NCBI GenBank assembly: GCA_013076295.1
Contig: RQOL01000466.1
Span: 5,127,080-5,191,079 of the forward strand
DNA length: 64,000 nucleotides
Direction: 5' to 3'
DNA from: Sanderia malayensis
Taxonomy: Eukaryota; Cnidaria; Scyphozoa; Semaeostomeae; Pelagiidae
Shown: piece by piece, positions 31,619 through 45,711 of the stretch
How the letters are laid out: each line of letters opens with the position of its first letter
How positions within the stretch are numbered: the first letter of the stretch is position 1
Position numbers and translations under genes: made by a program
Notes under the pieces: generated by a model
Databases searched by the model: none
Seen by the model: the letters and a program-made list of their open reading frames with translations, nothing else
What the model was told of the DNA's origin: nothing

Positions 31619-33548
31619 AGTTTATATAATTCACAAATCTGGGCTCTTGGTATATTAAACTTTTCCTGCACACTTGACCATAAGAAAAAATTCTTATATA
31701 TGTCAGATATATTTACCAACTTGTAGAAAACTGCAATCCGAAATAGAACAGATGAAAGTAAGTTATAGCTGACAGTTGAGTTGCAGGCCACATGTTTTCA
31801 TTACTTTGGATTAACCAGGATAACAGAAGGAAACACTAGAGAAAAAGTTTTGTAATATTTATTTTAATTGAGAACGAAAGATATACATTTAACACACAGA
31901 TGTGTTTAAAGAAAAATTTCAGACCTTCAAATTTACCAACTTGCTCATCATGCTTATCACGTGTTTTTCATAGTTCATTTTACATCAACAAAAACTATAA
32001 TGATTTTTCGTGCTCATTTAATGACTCGTTTTGTGTAGTGCTCTTACGTTCATCACATCATGTAAAAGAGATTAAACTTGCAAGAGTTAAACAAATTATG
32101 GAAGAACATCTTTCCAAACATGAAATGGACAAAGTTTTGTTTTAGTTTGTTTATGCCGAACACAACACATTACTTCTGTTAGATGATTAGAATTAATGAT
32201 TAGATTTGTGTTTGATTCGGAAATTATACAAATTCTCAAAAAGGAATGCTTTGCTTTCATTGTTGTTAAAGACACGCGCTGGTTTGAGTATCGTATACAA
32301 TAGAACAATAAAACAATAGATAACAATGATATGACGTCATCAAAACTAAACTTGAATTTTGTGAAAAAACGGCGGGGACAACCCCCAACTTTTTCACGTA
32401 AATATATGTATTTTCACATGTAGATTCCGAATCAATTATCAGATTTATCCCCCGGGACCGTCTTGTTGGTGATTTTTGCACTTGCAACCAAATCGGGTTT
32501 CATTGAGAGGGCCTAAAATAGAATTTGCAACCCGATCGAGCTGCATGAAACTCGTTAAGGTTTCTGAAACCCGATCGAGTTTAGTATCCCTACCCTAGCT
32601 GCAGTTTCGTAAAGGGAATCTGAAACTGAAAACTCTTGGGTTTGTCTCTCCCGCTTTTAGCTTCGAAATGCCAAGCTTTGTCCCATTATCAATAATTGGA
32701 CGTTTAATGTAGTGACATTTATGAAATGTCATGCAAATAATGAATGAGTGTGGCAGAAAAACAAAAATAATGAAAATTATTGTACTTACACTTTCTGGCG
32801 TCATGCTGTTCTTCGCCAGGAACCACGTGGATTTTGGAATTTTGGCCTAGGCATCGTTACGCTTTTAATGCAGAGGCGTGGGTTTAGCTTTTGTAAGCTG
32901 CTTTCGTCTATCTACTTCAACCTTTTAAATTTATCATTAAGCATGAACAGTTAGACAATAATGAGCCAACAAGTAATGCTGCTTTCGTTGGCCACTAAGC
33001 ACAGTGCACAATCAGATTGTCAGAGATGCCCCAGTCCCCAAATCCCCGAACAAGCCCCCTCAAATCAAAGGAGAAAATTCATTTTGCAACCAAGCCCCCA
33101 GTGACAAACTCTGGGGATTATGTCATGCGCTGGAAGCGTTCAGACCTCAACTCAAAAACAGAAAATTAGGCGTTTAAAAAATTAAAATGTTTATGTGAAC
33201 AAAAGATCAACGTTCAATTATTTACATTAAATATCAAGAAAAAGTACACAACCACAAACTGACAAATTTGATTTCACTTCTTAAATCCGTTACTCCCCAA
33301 AAAAGCCTAATAACCCAGTTGATATTACAGCTTAATAGCCCAGTCTTCTATTCTTAAAATTAATTCACTTCCCTTTCTATTATGTTCAATAATCTGCAAT
33401 ATAGTTTGCGGGAACACGCTTGCCTTTGCTTCGTTTCTAATGTATGATTCTAATGTAATGATGCATGTGTATATACTAAGTCAAGCATGTATACTTTTAA
33501 AGATTCAGTTTAGAGGTGGTTTGTTTGCGTGGACAATTTCGCTTTGGT
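31619..33548. other. intergenic region downstream of Dlx-like gene A
   Basis: There is no confident gene. A plus-strand frame ending at 32145 (EIKLARVKQIMEEHLSKHEM) could be an exon fragment but has no partner that I can find. Around 33028-33120 there is a decayed CGAATAAGCCCC-type element (CCCCGAACAAGCCCCCTC ... CTCTGGGGATT). Around 32480-32590 CAACCCGATCGAG/AACCCGATCGAG words repeat. The rest is AT-rich without visible structure. Confidence 0.45.
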
Positions 33549-36240
33549 TTACATGTGAACCGGGTAACCCTGTCGGTTGAACGGTCTGAAGTCACTTTGT
33601 GGATAATTGAATACGGTGTCGTGATTACCGTAGCTCATTTTGTAATACCATTCAGGTGATTGCATCTGATTGGAGCTGTGAATCGATGCGGGACTGTAAT
33701 GACCCATCGTGGAGCCATACAATTGCTTGTTATAGTCCCAGATGGTCGGCGAAACGTTCGCTGCCAGGGGGCTGCCCAACATTTGACCGCCAGTTGATTT
33801 CAGAAGCTTCTTGTACTTGGAACGACGATTCTGGAACCATATCTTCACTTGGGTTTGAGTGAGACCGAGTGCCAATGCAAGCTCGCCTCTTTCTGGCAGT
33901 GACAAATAATGCGTTCGATCAAACGCGCGATTCAGCTCCCTTAACTGGAAGCTGTTGAATATTGTTCTTGGTTTCCTTGTTGACTTATTTTGTTTGTCTT
34001 GTGAAGCGTCTAAATCTACCAGGAAACGATAATAACATAATGATTACAACGATGATATTGCATCAGCGTAAGAAACTAAAGCCACTGCCTTTACCATGCC
34101 GCCTTAACCCTCCTCTTTTTCCATCGCCCCTCCCCGCTATGTTCTCGCATCCCGACGCTTAATTCCTCTTCAATAAGACAGGGCCATTTCGCAAAACCAT
34201 CAATCAAACTCGATCATACAATGATATAAATAGCTTGAGCAGATCTTTGTCAAGTTTTGGCAAAACAACCCTTTGACATGGCAGTATCAAACACAATAAT
34301 CTCAAATCATATCGGTGGTCTTGCAATGATTTGCATTTATGCAATGCATTAAAAACACGCATGTGATAGTAGATAACTAATGAAGAGCCTCCTGAATGAT
34401 ATTTCTGCTCATAACAATAGAAGAAGCAATAGCCTATTGTGTTTTAACAAGAGCCTGAATGTCAACAATGCAAGTTCTTATATGCGGGTTTTTACTGTAC
34501 CATTTTACCAGGATATTAATAGCCTCCTAAACCCTGTAACGATAAACACCATATTGGCTGCTTTGAAGATAGTTGGGCTTGAAACCTTTCTCTGTATGCC
34601 ACGTTAATGGTCTTTTAACCATTGTAAGTAACGCACGCGCATTATTTAGCGCACTAATAATAGTGACCTCGTCGAAAGGAGAACTTTCATGCAATATTAG
34701 CACATTACTTGAGCATACTGGTATAATCTACGTCGATTGTATGCCATTAAGGATCGATTTCCGAAAGCCTGACTAGAGTATGATTAATTACATTAATCAG
34801 TGCAAGCAAATAACGACAAGAGAAGAAAAGTAAACAAAACCCAATCCCAGACGTAATGTTTCGCTGAACAATGCAGGAGTGGAAAGCAGATATCGATTGT
34901 CGTAGTGTTGTGTTAAAGGCTTGATATTATCATCCAGCAAGATCTTGTTTAAAAGGTTTTGCAAATTTAAACAAAAGCCTTGTGTTTAGATTGCGTAAAT
35001 TTAATATCATGCACTTGGGCACGGTCTTTTGTTCTTGGTTGTTCTTGAATGCATCAGATAAACGAAAAAGAGCTAAGATGCAAATAAAAACTCAAACTCG
35101 TGATATATAATCGTAATCTATAAAGATACCAAGCCAGAAGCACTGTAATCTGGTTGTTAAGCCCCAAAATTAGTTCCTTAAAATGATAACATTGCCCGTT
35201 ACATATTTAAAGTTTGCACAATGTTAGCACAATTTCCTTTCAGCCCACAATCAAAATAAAAGGCGTTCTCTTATACCCATATCCTCTAATACAAGGTATT
35301 ACCTTACTAATGGCATTGCACTTCCATTGCAATATTATTGTGTTCCTTGGTAATGTGATCATTGTATTCCTATGATAATGTTATTGTATTTCTATCGTAC
35401 GAAATTTGATCATTGTATTCCTATGATGATGCTATTGTATATTGCCTTTACAATGTTTTTGTATTCCTGTGATAATTTAATTATATTCCTGTTGTAATGT
35501 TATTATTGTGTTACTTTTACCTGGATTTAGCGATATTCTAAATTTAAGCTCTTTACGACTTGACTTGCTGTATATCATCATTATCAATATGAACCTTTGT
35601 AAAAGCTATACTGTTCAGTTATGTTAATTAATGAATTATGGATTCAACCTTGCTGCTATTTGCAATATACTGACTACACAACTTCAATGTCTTTATACTT
35701 GGGCTCAATATCCTTGCAAATGACTACCAGAATGGGCTTATTTGAAGGGGGGCTTATTTGAAGGTGGGAGATCTCATTCGAGAATATGTGATCATAATAA
35801 TAATAATGATGATGGGAATGGAGGCGACGATGGTAATAACAATAATATTAATCATGATGATTATGATGATTATGATGATTATGATGATTATGGTGATTAT
35901 GATGACTACTACTGTCATTATTAATCATTATTACTGTTGCGAATTGACTCTACTCACCTTCGTCGCTATCCATTTGTTGCGAGAATTCATCAACGGAAGA
36001 TAGCATTTTCAATGCCTTGTCTTCGTTTAGACGTTGGCATTCTGGTTTCAGGTCAGGCATTTCATGCATCGTTGTCTTGCAGCCAGCCAATGCTTCGTAC
36101 GCTTTTTTGTTCACGCTGGCTTCAGTAGATACTTTGTTAAGAGGTGGAGGTTGGCACTGGCTGTTGTATATGACCGGAGACTTCTTATCTATACCGTATT
36201 GCAGTTTGTACTTGAGTCTGTCCTCTTGTAAACTATCCAT
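33549..36240 (-). CDS. Dlx-type homeobox transcription factor, gene A
   Basis: Exon 1 36240-35958 and exon 2 34015-33549, phase-1 join (DSDE|D), 249 residues. The homeodomain is at about 108-167: [20 protein letters not shown]...[34 protein letters not shown]. The RKPRTI start, LPER and [17 protein letters not shown] strongly indicate Distal-less/Dlx. The protein is a nuclear DNA-binding regulator; the flanks are low-complexity, with aromatic- and Pro-rich ends. The homeodomain is wholly in exon 2, unlike vertebrate Dlx genes, which I recall as having an intron inside it. A TTTCAG just upstream of the ATG suggests a possible 5' non-coding exon. Its start faces that of gene B across 6.2 kb. 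Confidence 0.9.
35698..35930. repeat. element fragment plus GAT-rich microsatellite in the Dlx-A intron
   Basis: 35698-35765 matches the CGAATAAGCCCC element in reverse orientation (CTTGGGCTCAATATCCTTGC ... GGGCTTATTTGAAGG). It is followed by ATAATAATGATGATGG and (GATTATGAT)n to about 35930, immediately upstream on the plus strand of the exon 1 donor at 35957. Confidence 0.7.
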
Positions 36241-39200
36241 TCCCAATTTATCCTGAAATGCTAGAAAAGAAGCGATGAATATTTAATGCTTTAATTTTCA
36301 CTTTACAATAAAATCGCTTATCTTTCACGGCTTTGAAACATCATTCTAGCATTGCATTACCGAGTGGAGTTGGCACGCGGTAGCTGTAACAATGCACTTT
36401 GCTGCTGAACATGTTGCTTTCAAGGTGCAACGCCTCTTTGGATAATTTGAGATAATGTATGGTGTTATGTCTTTTGATGCTTTGATTCTACTTGCTTTTG
36501 CCGTACGCAGCTTGGTTGATTGGCCGCAATTTCCCAATTACACCGATTCTTCAATACATGCGAAGCAGCGTTTTGTTTCACGAGAAGAGCTCGCTGGCAC
36601 TTTAGACTTTCGAGGTGTCAGTAGCAGATGATCACGGAAAGACGAATGCAATTTCGCATCATAAAGTGTGACTTTACTTCAAACTCAGGTGTTCCTATGG
36701 TCTTATTAATTCAAGCCACATAGTGCTTGTTTTCAAAGACTTAATCAGTCTATTGTTCGAAAGGGATGTTCTATTTCTGCTCCTTTGTCACCCACGAAAT
36801 TCTTGTAGCTTGCTAGCGTCACTGATTTACGTGCATAAGTTCATTAAATTCATTAAGCGTGTTTCACTGGCGCTTACATACTTTTAATATTCCACTTTTG
36901 CAAGAGGAGTGGATGATGAAACAATCAAAGACAAGCAATGGCCCTAACATGACATGATCCACTGAACTTTCTGCGTGCGTAAATTACCGGGGGCAGATTG
37001 TTTCATTCCAGCAGAAAGGCGTCACCCAAACAAAAGCATTCTAAAATAGCTCAAAGTGTTTTGTGAAAGTTATGTCTACCGGCGCATGCAGTAAGCAATT
37101 ATTCTTGCAAACATGCTTCGGACAAATACAAAATGGCAACACGATTATACTTCTTTGTTTTTAGGCTTTAAGGAATTTTTTGACGAAGAAAGATCCATGT
37201 TGCGCACACACTAAGCTCACCAGAAAATAATTGATAAGATTTCAGGAGGGGTCTTTCTCTCCCCCAAGTTATGTAACGCGCTACCACTTAGTCCTCACGT
37301 ACTGTGTTGGAACTAAAGATTTTTTAAAGATCCACATTGTTGTTTGTCGCAAGGGGATAGTTCCAGCATCACAGGGAGACGAAAGAGCAACTCATAAAGA
37401 AGGGGAAACTCGAATGCCAGAAATGGTTCCCTGGGGAGTTTGTAATCTATGGCTATTAAATTAATGGAAGCAAAGTCTGACTGACAAACAGCTTTACAAG
37501 ACGCCAGAGTGCTTCGTTGCGTCATTGTGGTGATGTACCAGGTTGGGTGAAGAGCAACGCAAGCTTTTTACAGGCAGAGTTTGAAACAATGATGCGATGC
37601 TTCCAGACAAATGACTTGCACAGTATAATAGCAATGCTCTAGCTGCGGTCAACAGGACACGGTAATGGCCTGGCCTAACCGTTATTAAAATTGTCATTGA
37701 AATATCGTGCTTATCAAAGTCGGTTACATTTACTTTTGGTAAGTGTAAATAACTGTACGCAATTTGGCTTAATAATGGCGCAATTACGTTGCTCAAGTGA
37801 GCATGAAGAACTGGGACAAAATTTCAACTGAGAAATATGGCCATTATAATTAATTTGAAATTAATGAAACAGCTCGATAAACTGTGCTTATCCGCTTAAA
37901 CGTAGAGACGACTTCAATTGGAGAGTTGATTACAACAGATTGATTTAATTGCATTTACTTACGCGCATTCAATTGCTGTGGTTATTATAGGAATGTCAAT
38001 AAACAAATAATTGTTTATACCTCTCTCTTGCCAATCTCTGTGCCTGTCCAAATCAGTGCGCGGTTGGGGTTTCGCTTTTGAAGCCAGTCTCTGCTCTTTA
38101 CTTCTCTTGGCTTTGTTGTCGAGTTCCACAGATCTCCCTTCTTCGTACGTAAATGGACTCTGCCGTCTACAGCTCCATCGCATAATCTCACTTTATTATA
38201 ATCCTTCAGTGAGAGCAAATACCAGCAGAAGAAAGGCTGAGACAAAGAAGGATATGCAGCTCACAAACTTAATTTGTGGCATTTCTTTAGATGGGCGGAG
38301 CTAGTGAATCAGGCTGCCGCAAGAGCCTGGGCAGTCACCAAGGGCATTGGCGAGGACTGGCAGTCAAGCGAAGAGACGAGATAAGATAGCTTTAGTTCGA
38401 TTTATCAACCTAGTCGAAGACTTTTTAAGTTTGACCAGGATAACAACCACAGAGGAAATGGCTTTCAATTCTATTAATTACCACGAGATTCATTCTCATT
38501 ATGTCATCAGTAAGTCCTTGTGCATTCAAACTTTGTCTTTGTAGCACATACATTTGACATGGAAACACTGGCGGTCAGAGCGTTGGCATTGCAAACACAA
38601 TGCAACATATTTTGTTGCATGCAGCTTTTCAGAATGCAACTGTTAAATGTATCATCCATTTTTCCATAGCAAGAGACTATTCTTTTCTCAGATGTAAATT
38701 CCTGCACTGTATCGCATATCATTTGTCCGATTTAGTGAGGCGTCCGATTTCTCTACTCTGAAAAGAGTCTTCAATCATCGATTTGAGTCGGAGAACAATT
38801 TAGCGATGATTTATGTTATGTGGTGTCTAAGTGCGGACTAAAAATAGCTCACTTCACCCACGTCGTAAACTAAAAGCTTGGCTTGAAAGAGTTAGATTGA
38901 GTTGAATTGAGTTGAATTGAAGTGACTTTCCTGGCCTTGTTTCTGCGCTGACAACAACAACAACAGCGACCAGTCAGAACACTCAAGTTCACGCATGGCA
39001 TTTACAAAGTTTACATCAGTTAATAGATTGTTAATAAAAGTGATACAGTCAAATCTTCATAATTCGAACTCGTGTAATTCGAACTCTATCTGATTCGAAC
39101 GAAATTTTCTTTCCCTCAAGGATCACTAATGAAGCACAATTTGAACATTGTCATCACTGAGCCCTATAATTATGACGAATTTATTGTCTTCAAAGCAATA

Positions 39201-42200
39201 GAAAAGTGATACTTCGATACCGCGCATTTTGAGCCTCTACAGTTTTTAAGTAGATGAAGCTCTTAAAATTGAACTTGCTGTGAGCTGCTTTGGATGTGTT
39301 AAAAGCGAACTTTACTAGCGTTTCACTACTGAATACTAACATTGATTTTACAATAATGATGCTGTCTCCATTGAAAGCTGCCAATTTTATCAAAGGCATG
39401 ACTCGGTACATGATAAACAAATGCATTGATAGCAACGCTTTGGTTTCACAAACTCCAGATAAGAAGCAACGTTCGCACTTTCCATCTTAAAATGATATCG
39501 AAAGGATGAAAATACATTGAGGTATTTTCGTCAGATCAAGCTCAATATTCAATTCTTAATGCTTTTATATTCAATTCTTATCTGCTAAAACATTCAAGTT
39601 TCGACTTTTGGGCACGACGAACATCTTGATTGATGCTAACACAAATAAACAAAATATCTGACAATAATAGCGATCAGTGATTATAATGATCATGTTGATC
39701 ATGTTGATTAGAGTGATGTTGAACTCTGAACGACTTAAATCCGTAGTGATTTACTCAGTTATTTAGAAATTCGATTAAAACAATCAAAGTATTGGCTTAT
39801 CAATTGAAAATATGATAATTACAACTGATGATATTGGCAACGGCGTCTCATTTCAATCAAACGTGATTACATTAAAGAACTCAATTGTACCGGTATCTCT
39901 CATCTTAACAAACTATATATTTAATTTATCGTATCTTCCTATTTTTCCATTCCCTCTATGTATCACATGTACATTTACTTTTTATCTGATATCTGCCTTT
40001 TACGAATCAATCTTTTCAAAATTCTTCGCCTGGACAATGGCCAAAGTTCAACCCTTCGTGTCAAGAAGTTTTAATAAAAACCCACTCGACTTTCGTAAAT
40101 CTCTCCCAACTATCTTTTGATATAATTTACCTTTATCATTGTTTTTCCACCACAGAATGACACGCCAACACTTCCCTTCCCTTTATGCTTGCTTAGAAAA
40201 GCTATAATGGCCGACAATCAAATAACAATTATGTTATATTCTGTCTATCTCGGATTTGTGTCGAAGGAGGTGGATGTTTCTTTACTGGCATTCATTTGTA
40301 ACAGTTCACCCAATCACACATGATAATTACAATCAAAGAAAACCATATACTAATTATTTCTTTATTTTCTCTAAATTAAGGTAATTGCTTGTCAAGTTAC
40401 TATATAAAGTGATAAAGTTGTTTCGGCAATTAACAATATTTGTACATGGAAATATATGAAACTTTGCGAGTAATGCTGGACAAGCGGCATCGCGAAGCGC
40501 AACAAAAAGGGGGGGGGATCTTAAATGTTTTTCAGCTCGGGTACTCTTTCGAGGTAAAGCAACAAGGAAAGAAAGCCCCCAGAAGACAAAAACTCCGGTT
40601 TGCGAGAACTATAAAAACCAAGAATCCCTGAAGGTCAAAGACACTTAGTCCTTTAACTGAAAGTAATTTAGTCCGCGCGTCGCTGTTGTCACGTGAACTC
40701 GGGCATGAAGAACACACACGAAAATAGCTGTTACTTTTCATCCATAGTGAACGCGATATATAAACATGTCAAAAGTCTGGAAAAGTCGGAAGGTTGACAC
40801 AGAAAAGACATGATTTTTAAATTGAGACACGAATGAGCCGCATTTGTTTAATAGCTGTCGCATTAAATATTATAAAGAGAAATAAAGACTGTTGATTTAT
40901 TCTTGAGAATCACTGGTTTGGAGCAACATCTGTTTTTCATTATTGTTTTTCTTTTCAGAGAACATCATAATTCTGTTGTTAACTCAACTTCGCTTATATA
41001 GCAGGGTAATAGACTCCTAGTAAGATCAACACTCGTTAAGATTTCTTATTGAATCAACATACTTTTGGTACAGCCCGTAACGTCAACATTTCTTTACCGC
41101 TATCGTTCGCAAGCCTCGCGAAAGTGCATATTAAGATGCATCGTTTACAGATTTCTGCATACAATTCGTGACAAATATCAAACAGCGAACGTGTATCACA
41201 CGGTTTATTTCAATTAGTCAACTTTATTGCAAACTCGATAAGAATTTTAATGCAGGGAACGACATTTTTGAATTTCGTCAGCATTTTTATAAAAACATGT
41301 CTCGATCAACAATGATCATCATCAATGTTGATAATGATTATTATGATAAATGATTATCTAAAATGAGAAAAATCAACGTGTGTTAGGCGCTGAGCGGGTT
41401 CGGAAAGTGTCGTTATCTGCGCAAAACACTATTTCATTATGACCTGTTAGTTACCAAGACATCCACAATGTTTTCAAAGGCCTGTGTTGGCTTTTTCCAC
41501 AATTTCATTGAATAAAAATATCGTATCATCAATGACAACGTCGAAAGTGAAGCTAGGACCAGAGCGAACCCGAACAGTTGAGCATATGTACCCGCGCAAC
41601 TGCTGCACTCAGACGCGTACACGCAATTTCAAACAAGCTACACCACAATGCGAAGCACGATCAAGAACTTACAAAGCCGTACACTGCGTCAGTGTGGCTG
41701 TTACGTGTTTAACAAGCTTATTCTGATTTCTGAAGCAAGGGAAGAAGTCGTGTAGCCCACTGGGGAACACAATGCAAGCCCTGATCTAATTAATAAGAGT
41801 ACAACTAATGAGGCTGGCCGGAAATTACAGCTGAAGACAAATATCTAAATTGAGAATTTGCCTCGGACGCAGATAAACTAGATCATATTTTTCTGGCCAT
41901 CCTCCTCTTTGTTTGAAAATCAGGCTTTGGAAAGCATATCTCTCGAGCGTTCCTCCTCCATTGCCAGACAATGGAGATGTTTTAATGTAGATAAGGGCAT
42001 GTTGTCATGCAAATGATGTGTGGTTAGAATGGAGAGTAATGCCGATAGAATATTATACCGCTTGGGAACTAACGCATTCATGCGCAAAACCCAGAGTGCC
42101 AGCGAATAGGCTTCGATTAGCCTATGACGAAAGCCAAAGCGAATTCACCGTTTCATTGAATTGACGTGTTAAAATAACATCTGTTGTTCAGTACTGGGAG

Positions 42201-42412
42201 GGATGTGATTTCAAATAACGACAGCCCTCTCTCTCATGGTCATGTGTGCGTGCATGCAAGCCTGTAGCAGCTTGTTGTGTTTATAAAAGAAGTTGCTATC
42301 ATTGCATTAGCCAGAATATCTTCTCGACGATTAGAACTCTGATCTAGATCAGACCATACCAAAATACACCACCCACAAGTGCTCCGCAAAGGGAAAAGCA
42401 AAGAAAGGGGCA
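36241..42412. other. 6.2-kb interval between the divergent Dlx-type genes
   Basis: No credible coding exon; frames such as 38304-37959 have atypical composition and no homology I recognise. Around 39046-39130 lies half of a pogo-like element (CAGTCAAATCTTCATAATTC then AATTCGAACTC). A GTTGAATTGA repeat is near 38890-38925. The interval probably contains the promoters and shared regulatory DNA for both homeobox genes, but I cannot define sites. Confidence 0.5.
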
Positions 42413-45400
42413 ATGAACACGTTAGACGAGAAATTTTCAAGTGTCGACGCCGATGATGTAGATGGCTCACTGCTATCCATTTCTGATTCAACCATCCAAC
42501 AGAGTCTTCTAATTGACAAGTTATCTCCTCAATCAAAAAGCTCTTCGTCGGAATACAACGTCAGCACCAAAGAAGAAGGTGAAGACGATGAAGGAAGTAA
42601 GTAGCAGCATTTATTGTTGCTTATAATTATAAGCTATTAGTAAGGCAATCAGTTTCTTTGTTGCTTCAAGATTGGGCGGAGAGCTGGTAATGCTACGAAT
42701 GATAATCCCTTCTAATTTGCCTCTTATCTCCAAATGAGATCTGTCACGTTAAATGTACGAATTAAGTGTTTCAATGTTAACTGTTTAATTGATTTGCTTC
42801 TGGTAATCATAAAGCATTTTAATATTGCGAAGCTTAGCTTGGCTTTGATTTTAGCGAGCATGCATTCGGTCGAAGCCTCAACAGTAGCGGTCTCAGGGAA
42901 TGAATATACCCAAATGAATGAATAAATTGAAATAATTCTCGCAATTACCTTGCAATATTCTTTACCCTTATATTTTTAAACAAACGAAAGGTTTTGCGGC
43001 AAAGAATAAGCATTTGTGAGTATGAAATTAATTTCTCCCCTGGGTTAGTGCACGTTGTTTTTCTCCACGACTTGAATTAATGAATATCGACATTTTCTAC
43101 CTCAATGATATTTAAAAAACTCAATGTTTTCCAACCCGAAATATAATCTAGCAATAATCACCGTTTTTCTTTTAAATTGTTCGTTTTATGTCTGATTAAC
43201 TAAATAGCTAATTCGATTCGTAATTCGAGTATTTTGATATTGTTTGTCCTGTGAAGTTGTTCTAGTCGCTCTAATCTCCAATAGATTGTTCACTTGGGAG
43301 CAACAAGATTAATGCCGAAAGTCCTGAAGGAAAAGCTAAATTCAATATGTCTTCTCAATTTATTGTCCTTGTCGGGTAGATTTTATGCGCTATTCGTGAG
43401 CACCAGGCTTCAAATATCTAAATCAAATCATTTATCAATTTCAGAATTGTTTGCGCAAGAAAAGTACTTTTATTCGTAAACAAGCACGCAATGCATGTGC
43501 TGTTGTTTGGGGTTGATGTGTTCCACCCTTTAATGCCAAGAAGCTCGCGAGATCTTTATTTGGCAAAATGGTATTTGGCAAAGTTTCCAAGACTTTTGTT
43601 TATTTGATATTGGGAAGAAGCGTGAAATGTCTGCTTCCCTGGCAACAGATTCCAAAACAAAAATGTCACGGATGCAACATTGTCAAAAATTCTCATCTAA
43701 AATTATCAAAGGTTCTGGAATTGAATTTTATTGAAGGACGCTTTGAAGCGCTTCCCCAAAACATTGTAGCAATAAAAAGAAAGCACATAAATGTTGTTTC
43801 AATTGTGGGGAATCCTTTTGAACCACAAAGTCAAAATTTCATTAATTTTGGCACGTGCGACTTACATTTCTGACCGACTTCAATGAACCTTTTTCAGTAA
43901 TTTTGTCTTTTATAATCGTTTAAATGTCCTGGCAAAGAGATAAATGAGATGTTGCCAGCTTAATTAAAACATATAACCTCGTTGTAATTTGTTGAGTTAA
44001 TTGCAAAGTTACGGAGTCGTATTTGAGCTGGATTGAAAATTCAAGATAGAAATTATCTTTATATTTTGTCCAATGTCTGTCAATGAAATATAGCAGCTGT
44101 GTACAATAACTCTAATTAGCGGATTCATTTGATCCAATTTCGTATTGGAATGATAGAAGAACCGAATTAAATTACCAAATCGTTGCTTCATCTGTCCAAA
44201 CATGGACCCTTTTCCATGTAAACGCTTGATATAAGCTACGAATGCTACACGTCTTTCTTTATAAGAAACTTGGGTGTATACTCCCGTGTACCCAGTACAT
44301 AAAATTCCTTAATTTGGCATTACAATTTTGATGTTTTAGTACTAAGAATCTCGTTGAATATTTCTGGATTGGTGCACGGCAAAGTCGAGTGTTACATTCC
44401 AAACAAAAATTAACAAAATTATTCATAATCCCTGGGACAATACCTTGTACAAACTGAAGATAATGGACTTTGTTTTAAGGTGGATTTACAAAGCTGGCAA
44501 CAAGTTTTTTCGATATTGGACTGAAAACTTGAGCTTGTACATAGTTGTGTAAATCCGCCTGAAGAATTGAAATTTTGCAGATTCTTAATTATTCTCAAGC
44601 ATGGTATTAAAGTTTCCTGAATGTTTGTTTCTTATAAACCAGTTTCTTATAAGAGCGGCGTGCATTACTTATAACACACATAAACATGCCATGATTTAAA
44701 TGTTAATAAAATGCTTTGCCATGAAGTTGGGGCTGGAATGGTTTTAAGGCATATTATTTAAGTACTTACTGTTCGTTAATTGATTTTCCTATATCTTATG
44801 AATTTCGGGTTAAAATTGGGTATATATTGTCCATATATTTTGGTTTATCAGGAAACGCCTTGTTAGATATCTTACAACGAACAAATCTTGCGGTCGAAAC
44901 TAAAGTTGTTTATTTCTTTTAAACAACAGAGAACCTTGAGGACTGTCTGGGGAGCAAAGCAGATGGCCGCACCAATTTGAAAGTAAAAAGAAAACCAAGA
45001 ACTATCTATAGTAGTCACCAACTTAGAGAACTAAACAAGCGGTTTGCATGTGCTCAGTACCTTGCACTGCCAGACAGAGCCGAGCTGGCAACAAAGCTTG
45101 GCCTCACACAAACACAAATCAAGATATGGTTTCAAAATAAACGCTCCAAATTAAAAAAGTTGATTAAATCCAACGAAAATCAACTGAGTGCCCCTCCACC
45201 ACCGCTATCAGTCGAAGCAAACAGGTCGAGTATGTACACGGGAAATGTCAGCTATTTCCAAAATATTTGGAATGCAAGATTAACAAGTCCGAACGACTAC
45301 AAACTTACCTTCCCCTACAATGGCTATTCATCGAGCTTTGACCATGAAATTCGCTCGCCGATTCCAGCTGATACCAAGCCACTTTACCATTTCGACAAAC

Positions 45401-45711
45401 CAAGTGTGGAGATGAAATCACCAACATATCCCATTGGAGATGCAAAAGGAGATTTCTCCAGTTATATCAAACATCAGATTTCCTTTGCACAGCCCACATC
45501 ACCTCAGCAATACGGTTACAAATCATTTGCCAATTTCTACACGTCCAATTGCCTACCTTCGACCATAGCAAGTAGTGGATATTCATCTCTCAACCACAAC
45601 TCTTCTCAACTTTCAAATTATTATGGTCTGAACTCAGAAAATTATTCCTACAGCAATTCCTCAGCAAACTCTCTCAGTCCACCACAGGCACAGTGGCCGG
45701 TATATCTGTAA
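42413..45711 (+). CDS. Dlx-type homeobox transcription factor, gene B
   Basis: Exon 1 42413-42596 and exon 2 44930-45711, phase-1 join (GA|K), 321 residues. The homeodomain is at about 82-141: [20 protein letters not shown]...[34 protein letters not shown]. It is Dlx-like throughout, except the recognition helix reads WFQNKRSK, a Lys in place of the usual Arg at homeodomain position 52. The acidic N-terminal exon (EEGEDDEG) and Ser/Tyr/Pro-rich C terminus may act in activation. Intron position and phase match gene A, which supports a tandem paralogue origin followed by inversion or divergent duplication. Exon 1 starts at the first ATG (CAATGAACACGTTAG). Confidence 0.88.
44478..44566. repeat. 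small inverted-repeat element in the Dlx-B intron
   Basis: AAGGTGGATTTACAAAGCTG at the left and TGTGTAAATCCGCCTGAAG at the right are inverted relatives. The centre is short and has no target duplication that I can define. Confidence 0.5.

Noticed and set aside
37959..38304. Overlapping charged frames between the Dlx-type genes
   Set aside because: No family resemblance, both strands open at once, and no convincing partner exons.
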